This document shows positions 21,511 through 31,315 of a DNA stretch of 64,000 nucleotides, piece after piece (position 1 is the stretch's first letter; each line of letters begins with the position of its first letter). A program made the position numbers and the translations under genes. The notes under the pieces are model-generated. The model ran no database searches and had not been told where the DNA came from. It was given only the letters and a program-made list of their open reading frames with translations. Source of the DNA: Sphingomonas sp. Leaf242 (GTDB taxonomy: Bacteria > Pseudomonadota > Alphaproteobacteria > Sphingomonadales > Sphingomonadaceae); assembly GCF_001422045.1 (NCBI RefSeq), contig NZ_LMLW01000008.1, positions 669,960-733,959 of the forward strand, read 5' to 3'.

Positions 21511-21844
21511 GGTGACCACGTTCGCGGACTTCGAGAAGGTCGACATCCGCGTCGGCACGATCGTCGAGGCCGAACCCTTTCCCGAGGCACGCAAACCCGC
21601 CCTCAAGCTGCGGATCGATTTCGGCGACGAGATCGGCGTGAAGCGCTCGTCCGCGCAGATCACCGAACATTATACGCCGGAGACGCTGGTTGGCCGCCAG
21701 GTTGCCGCGGTGGTCAACTTCCCGCCGCGTCAGATCGGCCCGATGATGTCCGAAGTCCTGACGCTCGGCTTCCCCGATGCGGATGGGAAGGTCGTGCTGA
21801 TCTCGCCGACCGGACCGGTCCCGAACGGCGGCCGGCTGTTCTAA
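21497..21844 (+). CDS. csaA: tRNA-binding protein CsaA
   Basis: A 115-residue stand-alone tRNA-binding (OB-fold) protein of the CsaA family, implicated in protein export as a chaperone and related to the C-terminal domain of methionyl-tRNA synthetase. The family pattern is clear: [38 protein letters not shown] and [20 protein letters not shown]. Length is normal. The start lies inside the end of the GST gene, implying co-translation. A nested inverted repeat follows and probably ends both this gene and the convergent OmpA-like gene. Confidence 0.93.
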   Translation: MSISEVTTFADFEKVDIRVGTIVEAEPFPEARKPALKLRIDFGDEIGVKRSSAQITEHYTPETLVGRQVAAVVNFPPRQIGPMMSEVLTLGFPDADGKVVLISPTGPVPNGGRLF

Positions 21845-21850
21845 ACAATA

Positions 21851-21974
21851 ATCCTCCCCCGCCAGGGGGAGGTGGCTGGCGCTTGCCAGTCGGAGGGGGA
21901 GGAACGCGAAACGGCTGTTCCGGGTCCTCCCCCTCCGTCGCCTTCGGCGACACCTCCCCCTGGCGGAGGAGGAT
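21851..21974. repeat. Nested inverted repeat between csaA and the OmpA-like gene
   Basis: Outer arms 21851-21874 and 21951-21974 match with one mismatch (core CCGCCAGGGGGAGGTG). Inner arms near 21891-21902 and 21927-21938 (CGGAGGGGGAGG) form a second helix within the first. It separates convergent genes and may terminate transcription in both directions. Confidence 0.85.
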
Positions 21975-21986
21975 CAACCGAGGCCC

Positions 21987-22661
21987 TTACTGGCGCATGT
22001 CGTTCTGCGAGATCGGCACGATCTTCACCTCGACGCGACGGTTCGCTGCCCGTCCCGCATCGGTATCGTTCGACGCGATCGGCTGCGTCTTGCCGTAGCC
22101 ACGCGTACCGATACGTGCCGCCTGCACGCCGTGACCCGACAGATAATCCGCGACCGACCGCGCACGACGCTCCGACAGCGTCTGGTTGTACGCATCGCTG
22201 CCCGTCGAATCGGTATGCCCGTACACGTCGACATAGGTCTGGTTGTACTGCGCCAGCGTATCGGCGACCTGGTCGAGCGTCCGCTGGAACTGCGGCTGCA
22301 CGTTGGCGCTGTCATACGCGAAGGTGATGCCCGACGGGATGTTGAGCACCAGATCGTCGCCCTGGCGGATCACCTGCACGTCGGTGCCCGCGGTGCGCGC
22401 GCGCAGATCGCGCTCCTGCTTGTCCATGTACGCGCCGATGCCCGCACCCGCGAGACCGCCGATACCCGCGCCGAGCAGCTTCTCGGTCCGGTCATGCCGT
22501 CCACCGACCACGTCGCCGAGCAGATAGCCGCCCAGCGCGCCGCCGATACCGCCCAATGCGGTCTTGGAGATCGTCTGGCGACCCGTTTCCGGATCGGTGG
22601 TGCAGCCGCTGGTGGCGATCAGTGCCGCGAGTGCAGCGCCTGCGAACATCTTGGTTTTCAT
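21987..22661 (-). CDS. OmpA-family lipoprotein (YiaD-like)
   Basis: A 224-residue outer-membrane protein that ties the envelope to peptidoglycan. The signal peptide ends in a lipobox-like LIATSGC with Cys20. A glycine-rich glycine-zipper region (TALGGIGGALGGYLLGD, GAGIGGLAGAGIGAYMD) spans about residues 33-80. The C-terminal OmpA domain carries YGHTDSTGSDAYNQTLSERR and ends with NRRVEVKIVP. ATG 22661 has GGGAG at good spacing. The frame remains open far upstream, but that is antisense to the next gene. This architecture is the YiaD type. Confidence 0.9.
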   Translation of the reverse strand: MKTKMFAGAALAALIATSGCTTDPETGRQTISKTALGGIGGALGGYLLGDVVGGRHDRTEKLLGAGIGGLAGAGIGAYMDKQERDLRARTAGTDVQVIRQGDDLVLNIPSGITFAYDSANVQPQFQRTLDQVADTLAQYNQTYVDVYGHTDSTGSDAYNQTLSERRARSVADYLSGHGVQAARIGTRGYGKTQPIASNDTDAGRAANRRVEVKIVPISQNDMRQ

Positions 22662-22844
22662 AGATAATCTCCCTGAGACATGACGAATGACGGCTTCGTG
22701 CCCGGTACGCCCGATAACCCGGTGTAGCGACGATTGTTCCGCCTGCGCACCGAACCGAGCCAGATCATCTTCGCCGCGTAATGTCGAGCATGCGCAAGGA
22801 CGGTTGTGCGACGGACCGTTGTCCTGCAAAGAGCGCGTGAGCCA

Positions 22845-24146
22845 ATGGCACCGCTTCCCCCCTTCCCCTGGATCGACGTCGCGATCATCCTCGCGCTCGT
22901 CGCGTTGAACGGCGTGTTCGCGATGAGCGAACTCGCGATCGTTTCCGCGCGGAAAGCGCGGCTCGAGGCAATGGCGCGCTCGGGCAAGAAGGGCGCGCGC
23001 GCCGCGCTCGTGCTCGCCGCCGACCCAGGCAAGTTCCTCTCGACCGTACAGATCGGCATCACGCTGATCGGCATTCTCGCAGGTGCGTATTCGGGCTCTA
23101 GCCTCGGCATGCCGACCGCCGCGCGGTTGCAGGCCTGGGGCCTGTCCGCCTCGACCGCCGAGACCGCAGGCTTCGCGATCGTCATCGGCCTCACCACCTA
23201 CGCGTCGCTGATCATCGGCGAACTCGTGCCGAAACAGTTCGCGTTGCGTGCGCCCGAGGCGATCGCGTCGTTCATGGCACCCGTAATGCGCTGGCTCGCG
23301 ATCGGCACCGCGCCGATCGTGCTGGTGCTCGATTCGACCAGTGCGCTGATCTTTCGCGCGCTGCGCCTGAACCGCGAATCGGAGGAGCACGTCACCGCCG
23401 AAGAGCTTCACATGATCGTCGCCGAGGCGTCGAAGTCGGGGATCATCGAGGAGCATGAGCGCTCGATCATCTCGGGCGTCGTCCGCCTCGCGGATCGCCC
23501 GGTGCGCGAAGTGATGACGCCGCGCACCGAGATCGACTGGCTCGACTGCGACTGGGGGCCCGACGAGATCCGCGAGACGCTGCTCGCGTCGCAGCACACC
23601 CGCCTGCCGGTCGGCGAAGGCTCGATCGATGCGGTCAAGGGCGTCGTCCAGGCGCGCGACATTGCCGCGGCGCTGTTCCGCGGCGAGCCGATCGACCTGC
23701 GCGCGCTGATGCGGAAAGCGCCCGTCGTGATCGACCAGATCGACGCGATGGACGCGCTGTTGGCGTTGCGCGAGGCCGAAGTGCCGATGGCGCTGATCCA
23801 CGACGAATACGGCCATTTCGAAGGCATCGTCACGCCGGCCGATCTGCTTGCGGCGATCGCCGGCGAGTTCAAGTCGGACTCGGATCCGGACGATGCTCCC
23901 TCCGTCGTGGTGCGCGACGACGGCTCGTTGCTGGTGGCGGGGACGATGGCGGCGGATTCGCTTGCCGACCGCCTCGGCATCGACCTGCCCGAGGACCGCG
24001 ACTATGCGACCGTCGCCGGGCTCGCGCTGTCGGTGTTCCGTCACCTGCCGGGCGAGGGCGAGAGCTTCGTCGAGCAGGGCTGGAAGTTCGAGATCGTCGA
24101 CCTCGACGGCCGCCGCATCGACAAGTTGTTGGTGAGCCAGACCTGA
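22845..24146 (+). CDS. CNNM/CorC-type transporter (hemolysin family) with CBS pair
   Basis: A 433-residue membrane protein of the HlyC/CorC (CNNM) family, which is linked to magnesium/cobalt efflux. Domain order: DUF21/CNNM membrane domain (about residues 1-190; LNGVFAMSELAIVSARKARLE, and PKQFALRAPE), a CBS pair (about 205-335; VREVMTPRTEIDWLD, HDEYGHFEGIVTPADLL) and the CorC/HlyC C-terminal domain (about 350-433; AGTMAADSLADRLGI). The name hemolysin is historical. ATG 22845 is used because the frame upstream has no supporting features. Confidence 0.9.
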   Translation: MAPLPPFPWIDVAIILALVALNGVFAMSELAIVSARKARLEAMARSGKKGARAALVLAADPGKFLSTVQIGITLIGILAGAYSGSSLGMPTAARLQAWGLSASTAETAGFAIVIGLTTYASLIIGELVPKQFALRAPEAIASFMAPVMRWLAIGTAPIVLVLDSTSALIFRALRLNRESEEHVTAEELHMIVAEASKSGIIEEHERSIISGVVRLADRPVREVMTPRTEIDWLDCDWGPDEIRETLLASQHTRLPVGEGSIDAVKGVVQARDIAAALFRGEPIDLRALMRKAPVVIDQIDAMDALLALREAEVPMALIHDEYGHFEGIVTPADLLAAIAGEFKSDSDPDDAPSVVVRDDGSLLVAGTMAADSLADRLGIDLPEDRDYATVAGLALSVFRHLPGEGESFVEQGWKFEIVDLDGRRIDKLLVSQT

Positions 24147-24213
24147 CCCGTTGGCGCGCCCGAACGCCGTCGGCGGGCCGCGGCGTCTGCGCGATCGAAC
24201 CTTGAGTACCGGC

Positions 24214-25734
24214 ATGGCAGAGCTATCGGCAACTACGCGGGCGCCAGCGATGGGGTACCGTCTCGCGATCCTCGTCGCGGTGGCGATCGCGACTCGGCTG
24301 ATCACGCTCGGCAATCCGATCCTGTACACCGACGAGGAATTCTACTTCGCCGCGGGCCGCGCGATGATCGACGGTGCGCTGCCGTTCGTCGACATCTGGG
24401 ACCGCAAGCCGATCGGCGTGTTCCTGCTCTACGCGGTACCGGGCGCTCTGCCTTTTGCCGCGGGGATCTGGCTGTACCAGGCGATGGCGCTCGCCTGCGC
24501 CGCCGCCACCGCGGTGATCGTCGCGCGGCTCGCCGATATCGCGGGCTGGACTCGCGGCGGGACGCTCGCGGGGATCGCCTATCTCGTCTGGATCACGATC
24601 GCCGGGGGGCAGGGCGGGCAGACGCCGGTCTTCTACAATCTGGCGATGGCGCTCGCAGCATGGCTGATCGTCGATCGGCGCGGCGCGACGTTCTGGCGCG
24701 GGGCAGTCGCCATGCTGCTCGTCGGGCTGGCGATCCAGATCAAATACACCGTGGCGCTCGAGGGGCTGTATTTCGGGCTTTGGCTGATGCTCGACGATTG
24801 GCGGCGTACGCGAGAGACCCCCGTGCCGAAGATTGGGGTACGAAAGATCGGTGCCGTTCTCGGTCGCGGCGCAGTGCTCGCAGGTCTGGCGGTGTTGCCG
24901 ACGATCGTCGCCGTTGCTGTCTATGCGCATCTTGGCGCGCGGGCCGCCTTCACCTTCGCGAACTTCGCATCGATCTTCGCCCGAAAGGCGGATCCGATCG
25001 CGGCTGAGCTAGGCAATCTCGCCAAAGCCGCCGCGATCCTGCTCCCGCTGCTGGCGATGGCGGCGGCAGGGCTTGTGACGGCGAAATCCCCGACGGCGCC
25101 TGTCGAGCGCATCGCCGGGTCGCGTATCTTCCTGACCGGATGGCTGCTTGCCGCGCTGCTGGCGTTCGCGCTGCTGCCGCCGTGGACCGATCATTATACG
25201 TTGCCCGTGATGCTGCCCGCGTCGGTCATCGCGGCGGGGCTGCTCGCCCACCTGCGCGGGCGCGTCGTCGGGATCGTGCTCATCCTGATCGCCGCGGTGG
25301 CGGGGCAGGCGTCCTTGGTGATCGATCGCCAGCGCCGCGGCACGCCCGCCCAGTTCGCCACGCTCGTCGGCGCAGTCGGTCGCGGACCCGGCTGCCTCTA
25401 TGTCTATTCGTCGTCGAGCATGGTGTATCCCGCGACGGGGCGATGCGCGGTCTCGCGCTACGTCTTCCCCAGCCACCTGACGCGCATACGCGAAACCGGC
25501 GCGATCGGCGTGGACCAGGGAGCGGAACTTGCCCGGATCTTCACCCGCGCGCCCGAGATTGTCGTCATGGGGCCGACTTATGACGGCGAACGACCCGATA
25601 TCCGCGCGGCCGCGGTTGCCCGGCTAGCGCGCGACTATCGATTGGCCGCGCAGGTGCCGCTGGGGCGCAAGCGGGTCGCGGTCTATCGGCGTCGCACGCC
25701 GTCGACGCCCGGATACCGCCTACGCTTCGACTGA
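24214..25734 (+). CDS. GT39/ArnT-like membrane glycosyltransferase
   Basis: A polytopic protein of about 506 residues (about 10 membrane segments) resembling the dolichyl-phosphate-mannose / ArnT (GT39, PMT_2) family, which moves sugars from polyprenyl phosphate donors to acceptors on the periplasmic side. The first periplasmic loop carries the acidic pair in LYTDEEFYFAAGRAMIDG followed by WDRKPIGVFLLY, as in the family. A periplasmic C-terminal region (GPGCLYVYSSSS, MGPTYDGERPDIR) follows the last helix. Substrates are unknown. Starts at 24151 (TTG) and 24250 (ATG) are alternatives. It ends 28 bases before a convergent gene. Confidence 0.75.
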   Translation: MAELSATTRAPAMGYRLAILVAVAIATRLITLGNPILYTDEEFYFAAGRAMIDGALPFVDIWDRKPIGVFLLYAVPGALPFAAGIWLYQAMALACAAATAVIVARLADIAGWTRGGTLAGIAYLVWITIAGGQGGQTPVFYNLAMALAAWLIVDRRGATFWRGAVAMLLVGLAIQIKYTVALEGLYFGLWLMLDDWRRTRETPVPKIGVRKIGAVLGRGAVLAGLAVLPTIVAVAVYAHLGARAAFTFANFASIFARKADPIAAELGNLAKAAAILLPLLAMAAAGLVTAKSPTAPVERIAGSRIFLTGWLLAALLAFALLPPWTDHYTLPVMLPASVIAAGLLAHLRGRVVGIVLILIAAVAGQASLVIDRQRRGTPAQFATLVGAVGRGPGCLYVYSSSSMVYPATGRCAVSRYVFPSHLTRIRETGAIGVDQGAELARIFTRAPEIVVMGPTYDGERPDIRAAAVARLARDYRLAAQVPLGRKRVAVYRRRTPSTPGYRLRFD

Positions 25735-25762
25735 GGTGCGCGCGCCTGGTGCGGCGGCGCGA

Positions 25763-26527
25763 TCAGAGCTTGCCGAACTTCGCCTCGAACCCGGCCTTGT
25801 CGCCCGCGGCGAGCAGGCGCGCCTGCTCGATCCACCGATCGCGGTGCATCCGGCCGGTGAAGTTGCCAAGCTGGGCGTCGATCGACTGCGCCTCGCTCTC
25901 GGTCAACGCCGCCATCTGGTCGATCGTGGACACGCCGAGTTCGCCCAGCCGCGCCGCGACCTTGGGGCCGAGGCCCTTCAGCTGCGTCACCGGATCGCCG
26001 CCATAGGACTGTACGGGCGCTGACGCCGATGCGCGCGTTTCGACCGGCAGCACCGCCGCCGGCACGGGTTCCGCAGCCGGGCTCGCGTCCAACGGCGGCG
26101 AGGCGGGGATAGGGGCGGCGGCCGGACGGTCGGGCGTCTTCGGCAGGTCGTCGGCGCGCGAGACCGGGGGCGGCTCGGGGGCGCGACGTACGGGCGCCGC
26201 CGGTTCGGGCGGCGCGGGGGGCGGGGCAACGCGAACGGGCGCGATCGGCTGCGTCTGCGCCTGCCTCTGCGATTGCTCGGCGTCGCGCGCTTCGACCGCA
26301 GGTTGCGCCGAGACGGGTTCGGGGGGAACGCCCGCCTCCTCGGCGTTGGCGATCACGTCGTGCGCCGCCTTGGTGCGGCTGCGCTTGGCGCGGATGCCCC
26401 AGATCAGCCCGATCACCACGAGGATCGCCACCACGGCGATGATCGTGAAGTGGATCGCGGTCAGCGTGGCGATGCCATCGGGCAACAGGCTCAGGCCCGA
26501 GGCGGAGGTCGCGGAAGTTTCGTTCAT
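25763..26527 (-). CDS. Membrane-anchored helix-hairpin-helix protein
   Basis: A 254-residue protein with one N-terminal membrane helix (about residues 24-46, FTIIAVVAILVVIGLIWGI), a long Pro/Ala-rich linker (about 70-185) and a C-terminal helix-hairpin-helix domain (VTQLKGLGPKVAARLGELG, then MAALTESEAQSIDAQLG and RWIEQARLLAAG). The last domain is like the predicted flap-endonuclease-like (COG3743) domains found on several alphaproteobacterial membrane proteins. The function is not known; nucleic-acid binding by a membrane-tethered domain is possible. ATG 26527 or the ATG two codons earlier could be the start. Confidence 0.75.
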   Translation of the reverse strand: MNETSATSASGLSLLPDGIATLTAIHFTIIAVVAILVVIGLIWGIRAKRSRTKAAHDVIANAEEAGVPPEPVSAQPAVEARDAEQSQRQAQTQPIAPVRVAPPPAPPEPAAPVRRAPEPPPVSRADDLPKTPDRPAAAPIPASPPLDASPAAEPVPAAVLPVETRASASAPVQSYGGDPVTQLKGLGPKVAARLGELGVSTIDQMAALTESEAQSIDAQLGNFTGRMHRDRWIEQARLLAAGDKAGFEAKFGKL

Positions 26528-26623
26528 TCCCATACCGTAGCGATGCGAGCGAAGGGCGGCGAGACCTAATTGGCGGACGGATAGCGAGCCTGTCCGGTTC
26601 TCTTCTTCGATCACCCAACTCTT

Positions 26624-26719
26624 CGTCATTCCCGCGCAGGCGGGGATCCATATACTCGGAATCTTGCGATCTTAGGGTGAGGCTCGCCAGTATGGCTTCC
26701 CGCCTGCGCGGGAATGACG
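26624..26719. repeat. 20-bp inverted repeat between the HhH gene and purD
   Basis: Arms 26624-26643 and 26700-26719 are exact reverse complements (CGTCATTCCCGCGCAGGCGG), 56 bases apart. This CATTCCCGCGCAGGCGGG motif is a common dispersed palindrome. It lies between two minus-strand genes, downstream of purD. Confidence 0.88.
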
Positions 26720-26755
26720 GGTAGGAGCGCTGTCTCGCTGATCAGCGTTCTACCC

Positions 26756-28021
26756 TCAGGCCCCGCGCGCGATCTCGCGCCAGCCGATGTCGCGGCGGTA
26801 GAAGCCTTCCGCGAAATCGATCGCCTCGACCGCGCGGTAGGCGTTGCCCTGCGCGGTTGCGACGTCGTCGCCGGTTGCTGTCACTGCCAGTACGCGCCCG
26901 CCCGATGCGACCAGCCCGCCATCTTCCAGCCGGGTGCCCGCGTGGAACACCGTGCCGCCCGCAGCCCGCGCGGAATCGAGCCCGACGATCGATCCGCCGG
27001 CCTTGGGAGTCCCCGGATACCCCTCTGCCGCCATCACCACCGTCAGGGCGGTCTCGTCGCTGAACTGCGCCGGCTGCATCTCGCCGAGCCGCCCCTCCGC
27101 CACCGCCAGCATCGTCGCGAGCAGGTCGCCCTGGAAGCGCATCATGAGCACCTGCGTCTCGGGATCCCCGAACCGCGCGTTGTACTCGATCAACTTCGGC
27201 CCCTGCGGCGTCAGCATCAGCCCGGCGTACAGGACGCCGCTGAACGGCATGCCCTCCGCCGCCATCGCCGCCACGGTCGGCGCGACGATCTCGTCGATCG
27301 CGCGCTTCTCCAGCGCGGGCGTCAGGACAAGGGCAGGGCTGTACGCGCCCATACCGCCGGTGTTCGGGCCGGTATCGCCCTCGCCGACGCGCTTGTGATC
27401 CTGCGCGGAGCCGAACGGCATCAGCGACACCCCGTCGGTCAGCACGAAAAGGCTCGCCTCCTCGCCTTCGAGGAATTCCTCGATCACCGCCTCGGCTTCC
27501 CCGTCGGCGAACAGCGCGTCGAGCGCGGCCTCGGCTTCCGCCGTGCTGAACGCGATCACCACGCCCTTGCCCGCGGCCAAGCCGTCCGCCTTGATCACCA
27601 CCGGCAGCGAGAAGGTACGGGCAAGCGCGATATCAGCCTCTTCGCGGCTCTGCACACGGACATAGCCCGCGGTCGGGATCCCGGCGCGAAGGCACAAGTC
27701 CTTGGTGAAGCCCTTCGACCCTTCCAGTTGCGCGGCCGCCTTCGAAGGTCCGAACACCGGAATGTCCGCGGCGCGTAACGAGTCCGCGAGCCCGTCGACC
27801 AGCGGCGCTTCCGGCCCGATCACGACCAGCCCGACGCCCTGCTCGCGCACGAACGCGACGACCGCGGCGTGATCCGTCGCATCGAGCGGCACGAGCGTCG
27901 CAAGCCGCGCGATCCCGGGGTTGCCCGGCGCGGCATACAGCGTATCGAGACCTCTCGATTGCACCAGTTTCCACGCGAGCGCATGTTCGCGCCCTCCCGA
28001 GCCCAGCAGCAGGACGTTCAT
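26756..28021 (-). CDS. purD: Phosphoribosylamine-glycine ligase PurD
   Basis: PurD catalyses the second step of purine synthesis: ATP-dependent joining of glycine to phosphoribosylamine. The 421-residue ATP-grasp enzyme shows the opening [58 protein letters not shown] and [14 protein letters not shown]. Length is normal. Its ATG (28019-28021) overlaps the xseA start codon on the opposite strand in the tetranucleotide CATG, so the two divergent genes have no intergenic space. Confidence 0.97.
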   Translation of the reverse strand: MNVLLLGSGGREHALAWKLVQSRGLDTLYAAPGNPGIARLATLVPLDATDHAAVVAFVREQGVGLVVIGPEAPLVDGLADSLRAADIPVFGPSKAAAQLEGSKGFTKDLCLRAGIPTAGYVRVQSREEADIALARTFSLPVVIKADGLAAGKGVVIAFSTAEAEAALDALFADGEAEAVIEEFLEGEEASLFVLTDGVSLMPFGSAQDHKRVGEGDTGPNTGGMGAYSPALVLTPALEKRAIDEIVAPTVAAMAAEGMPFSGVLYAGLMLTPQGPKLIEYNARFGDPETQVLMMRFQGDLLATMLAVAEGRLGEMQPAQFSDETALTVVMAAEGYPGTPKAGGSIVGLDSARAAGGTVFHAGTRLEDGGLVASGGRVLAVTATGDDVATAQGNAYRAVEAIDFAEGFYRRDIGWREIARGA

Positions 28022-29447
28022 GCCCGATCCCTTTTCCGATGACGTCGTGTCAAATGACATGGGCCGGCTGGTAGCCGAGCCGGCCGCCGGCGACAACGCA
28101 CTCGCCATGTCGGTCGGCGAACTCGCGTTCAAGCTGAAGCGGATGGTCGAGGGCGAATTCGGCCATGTCCGCCTGCGTGGCGAGATCTCGGGCTGGAAGC
28201 GCGTCGCCTCCGGGCATTGCTACATGTCGCTCAAGGACGACCAGGCGGTGATCGACGGCGTCATATGGAAGGGCAATGCGTCGAGCCTTGCTTTCGTCCC
28301 GCAGGACGGCATCGAGGTGATCGCGACTGGCAAGCTCACCACCTATCCGGGCCGCTCGAAATACCAGATCGTCATCGAACGGATGGAGCTGGCGGGCGCG
28401 GGCGCGCTGATGGCACTGCTCGAGAAATTGAAGGCCAAGCTCGCGGGCGAGGGGCTGTTCGACGGCACGCGGAAGAAGCGCCTGCCGTTCATGCCGAAGG
28501 TGATCGGCGTCGTCACTTCGGGCACCGGCGCGGTGATCCGCGACATCCTCCACCGCCTGGAGGATCGCTGCCCGACGCACGTCATCGTCTGGCCGGTGAA
28601 GGTGCAGGGCGAGGGCTCCGCCGCCGAGATCGCCGCCGCCGTCCGCGGGTTCGACGCGATCGCCCCAGGTGGCCCGGTGCCGCGCCCCGACCTCGTCATC
28701 GTCGCGCGCGGCGGTGGCTCGGTCGAGGATCTGTGGTCGTTCAACGAGGAAGTCGTCGTTCGCGCGGTCGCCGCCTGCACGATCCCGATCATCTCCGCAG
28801 TCGGGCACGAAACCGACACCACCTTGTGCGACTTCGCCGCCGACCTGCGCGCGCCGACGCCGACTGCCGCGGCCGAGATCGCGGTGCCGGTGCTCGCCGA
28901 CCTGCGGCTGACGATCGACAGCCACCGCAACCGGACCGAGCGGTGCGCGCGGCGCCATGTCGAGCGTGGTCGCGAGCGGCTAGACGCGCTGGCGCGGTTG
29001 CTGCCGAAGCGCGACCAGTTGCTCGGACCGCAGCGCCAGCGCGCAGACGACTTTGGCCAGCGGCTGGACCGCGGCCTTGAGCGCCGTCTGACCCTGGCGC
29101 GCGGCAGTCTCGATCGCTCGGGTGCGGCCCTCCGTCCCGCCACCCTCGAACGCAAGCTCGAAGCCAAGCGCGCGCAGCTCGATGCGACGTGGCGGCTGGT
29201 CCAGTCGCTCAACCCCGACGCGATCCTCGACCGCGGCTATGCCCGCGTCACCGCACGCCCCGGCGGCGAAACGCTCGCCTCGGCCATGTCGGCGCGGGAC
29301 GCGGGCACACTCACCCTCCATTTCCGCGATGGCGTGGTGGACGCGGTGACGGACACCGGCCTTGAGCGCCCCGCCGCCAAAACCTATGCTGCCCCCAAGG
29401 CCAAGCCCGCGCCCGATCCGGCGCCGCGCCAGCCGACCCTGCTGTAG
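28020..29447 (+). CDS. xseA: Exodeoxyribonuclease VII large subunit XseA
   Basis: The large subunit of exonuclease VII, which degrades single-stranded DNA in repair. The 475-residue protein has an N-terminal OB fold ([29 protein letters not shown]), then the catalytic core ([70 protein letters not shown]) and a coiled C-terminal part ending [12 protein letters not shown] at 28020 overlaps the purD start codon; an in-frame ATG at 28059 would shorten the poorly conserved leader. A DUF2093 gene and a peptidase gene follow closely. Confidence 0.95.
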   Translation: MPDPFSDDVVSNDMGRLVAEPAAGDNALAMSVGELAFKLKRMVEGEFGHVRLRGEISGWKRVASGHCYMSLKDDQAVIDGVIWKGNASSLAFVPQDGIEVIATGKLTTYPGRSKYQIVIERMELAGAGALMALLEKLKAKLAGEGLFDGTRKKRLPFMPKVIGVVTSGTGAVIRDILHRLEDRCPTHVIVWPVKVQGEGSAAEIAAAVRGFDAIAPGGPVPRPDLVIVARGGGSVEDLWSFNEEVVVRAVAACTIPIISAVGHETDTTLCDFAADLRAPTPTAAAEIAVPVLADLRLTIDSHRNRTERCARRHVERGRERLDALARLLPKRDQLLGPQRQRADDFGQRLDRGLERRLTLARGSLDRSGAALRPATLERKLEAKRAQLDATWRLVQSLNPDAILDRGYARVTARPGGETLASAMSARDAGTLTLHFRDGVVDAVTDTGLERPAAKTYAAPKAKPAPDPAPRQPTLL

Positions 29448-29459
29448 AGAAGACCCGCC

Positions 29460-29660
29460 ATGCTGATGTCCAACTCCGATCGCGCCGCGCGGCTGCACTA
29501 TATGGCGAACGGTTTCCGCGTGCTTAGCCCCGGCGACCACGTCGCCTGCGCCGCCACCGGCCACCGCATCGCGCTCGAGGACCTGCGCTACTGGAGCGTT
29601 GCGCGCCAGGAGGCCTACGCCACCGCCGCCGCCGCCAGCGAAGCGATGGCCCCACGATGA
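29460..29660 (+). CDS. DUF2093 family small protein
   Basis: A 66-residue protein matching the short DUF2093 family of alphaproteobacteria: LHYMANGFRVLSPGDHVACAATGHRI followed by LEDLRYWSVARQEAYA. Function unknown. It starts 12 bases after xseA and its stop overlaps the start of the M23 peptidase gene (ATGA), so xseA, this gene and the peptidase gene appear to be one operon. Confidence 0.85.
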   Translation: MLMSNSDRAARLHYMANGFRVLSPGDHVACAATGHRIALEDLRYWSVARQEAYATAAAASEAMAPR

Positions 29661-30517
29661 TCCGTGCGGCGGTGCTCGTCCTGCTGGCTGCATCCGGTGC
29701 CGCCGCCCAGCAAGCACCGCCCTCGAATACCGCGTCCCAGTCCGCCTTCCGCTGGACCGGCACGCTCAGCCAGGGCGGGCTCATCCTCGGCACCGCCCCT
29801 CCCGGTACGCGCACGCTCACCCTGAACGGCAAGCCGATCACGTTGGCCCCAGACGGCCGCTTCGTCGTCGGCTTCGATCGTGATGCGGGGCCACAAGCGT
29901 CACTCACGGCAACCTTGGCCGATGGTCGCACCGTTACGCAAAGTCTCACGATCGCGCCGCGCGCGTGGCGGATCGAGCGCCTGAATACACTCCCCAAATT
30001 CCCTGCACCGGACCCCGTGTTCGCCAAGCTCCGCCCGCCCGAACTCGCCCAGATCGTCGCCGCCCGCGCGCGCTCGACCGATGCGCAAGGCTGGCGACAG
30101 TCCTTCATCTGGCCAGCGACCGGCCGCATCTCCGGGCTGTTCGGATCGCAACGCGTCTACAAGGGCGAGCCCGGCAGCTATCATTCCGGCACCGACGTCG
30201 CGATCCCGACCGGCACGATCGTCACCGCGCCCGCCGACGGCGTCGTCATCCTCGCCGCCGATCACCCGTTCACGCTGGAGGGCAATCTGCTGATGCTCGA
30301 CCACGGCATGGGCCTCAACAGCGCGTTCCTGCATCTGTCGCGGATCGACGTCAGGCCCGGCGACCATGTCCGGCAGGGTCAACCGATCGGCGCCTCCGGC
30401 ATGACCGGCCGCGCCACCGGCCCGCACCTCCACTGGGCGCTACGCTGGAACGACGCCAAGCTCGACCCGATGCTGGTAACGGGGCCGATGCTGGCGACAG
30501 GTCCGATGCGCCCTTAG
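29657..30517 (+). CDS. M23 (LytM-type) peptidoglycan endopeptidase
   Basis: A 286-residue exported protein with a signal peptide (ending near AAAQQ at residue 19). A beta-rich N-terminal region precedes a C-terminal M23 zinc metallopeptidase domain (about residues 155-275). The zinc-binding motifs are intact: YHSGTDVAIPTGT, the LDHG strand, and GPHLHWALRW. It probably cleaves peptidoglycan cross-links in the periplasm. Its 3' end overlaps the convergent downstream gene by 4 bases. Confidence 0.92.
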   Translation: MIRAAVLVLLAASGAAAQQAPPSNTASQSAFRWTGTLSQGGLILGTAPPGTRTLTLNGKPITLAPDGRFVVGFDRDAGPQASLTATLADGRTVTQSLTIAPRAWRIERLNTLPKFPAPDPVFAKLRPPELAQIVAARARSTDAQGWRQSFIWPATGRISGLFGSQRVYKGEPGSYHSGTDVAIPTGTIVTAPADGVVILAADHPFTLEGNLLMLDHGMGLNSAFLHLSRIDVRPGDHVRQGQPIGASGMTGRATGPHLHWALRWNDAKLDPMLVTGPMLATGPMRP

Positions 30518-31035
30518 TTCTGGCGCTTGGCCTTCACGCCGGGCTGCCCGCCGACGCTCAACCGGAAGCTGCCAAGCGCGGCGCGCTTGATGATCACCTT
30601 GTCGTTCGCGCGCGGGCGGCGGGCGATGATATTGTCGTCGGTCTGCGTCCAGCGCGCGCCATCCGCCATGACGAAGGTCCAATGCCCCGCGCCATCGACC
30701 GCAGCGCTCGTCAGCGTCGTTTCGATCTGCGGCAGGTCTTCGCTGCCGAACAGGCCGAGGTTCGGAAGGCTGATCCCGAACAGGTTTCGTTTCGTCTCGC
30801 GGACCTGTTGCTGGTCGACCACGACGACCGTCTGGCTGCGCTCGGCAACGTCCAGCGCAGCGACCGATGCGTCGAAGCATTTCAGCCGCGCGGCGGATTC
30901 TGCAATAGCGCGACACTGCGTTACCGCCACCAACAGCGGCGCGCGCTCGGTCTTGCGCGACTTTGCTCCCGCCGTTGCCGGTCCAGCCGACGTGACCAAC
31001 AGTCCCGATGCCACCACAATCGCCGCGATCCGCAT
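30514..31035 (-). CDS. Exported protein of unknown function
   Basis: A 173-residue protein with a signal peptide (MRIAAIVVASGLLVTSAG, cleavage probably after ATA near residue 22). A helical stretch with two cysteines follows (VTQCRAIAESAARLKCFD), which resembles the small-Cys module of type VI-associated or lysozyme-inhibitor-like proteins. Then come FGISLPNLGLFGSEDLPQIE and a beta-rich end (WTFVMADGARWTQTDD). No family is firmly recognised. ATG 31035 has AGGGGAA about 9 bases upstream. It converges with the M23 peptidase and is divergent from a TonB-dependent receptor gene. Confidence 0.7.
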   Translation of the reverse strand: MRIAAIVVASGLLVTSAGPATAGAKSRKTERAPLLVAVTQCRAIAESAARLKCFDASVAALDVAERSQTVVVVDQQQVRETKRNLFGISLPNLGLFGSEDLPQIETTLTSAAVDGAGHWTFVMADGARWTQTDDNIIARRPRANDKVIIKRAALGSFRLSVGGQPGVKAKRQN

Positions 31036-31315
31036 ATCTACTCGTTCCCCTTGCCTGCCCCGGAATAGGCCGGCGCGGGGAGGGCGGCAAGGACGCGCCG
31101 ACGCTCCCGCTGTCGCACGCAATGCAGCATCGGGGCGGGTTGTTGCTATTTGGTGACATCCGCCGCGCAATGCGACGCATCTAGGCCCATTTGTAACTTT
31201 CTTTTGGACAACGGGGTCCGGTCTTGCGACATCGCGCGCAGCGGCGACCACGCGGTCGCACAATGGATCGTATCGGGCGGAAACATTCGCCGATTCAAAA
31301 GGGATCAAGATAACC

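Noticed and set aside
22662..24329. N-terminal extension of the OmpA-like frame
   Set aside because: It is antisense to the CNNM/CorC gene; the signal peptide and ribosome site fix the start at 22661.
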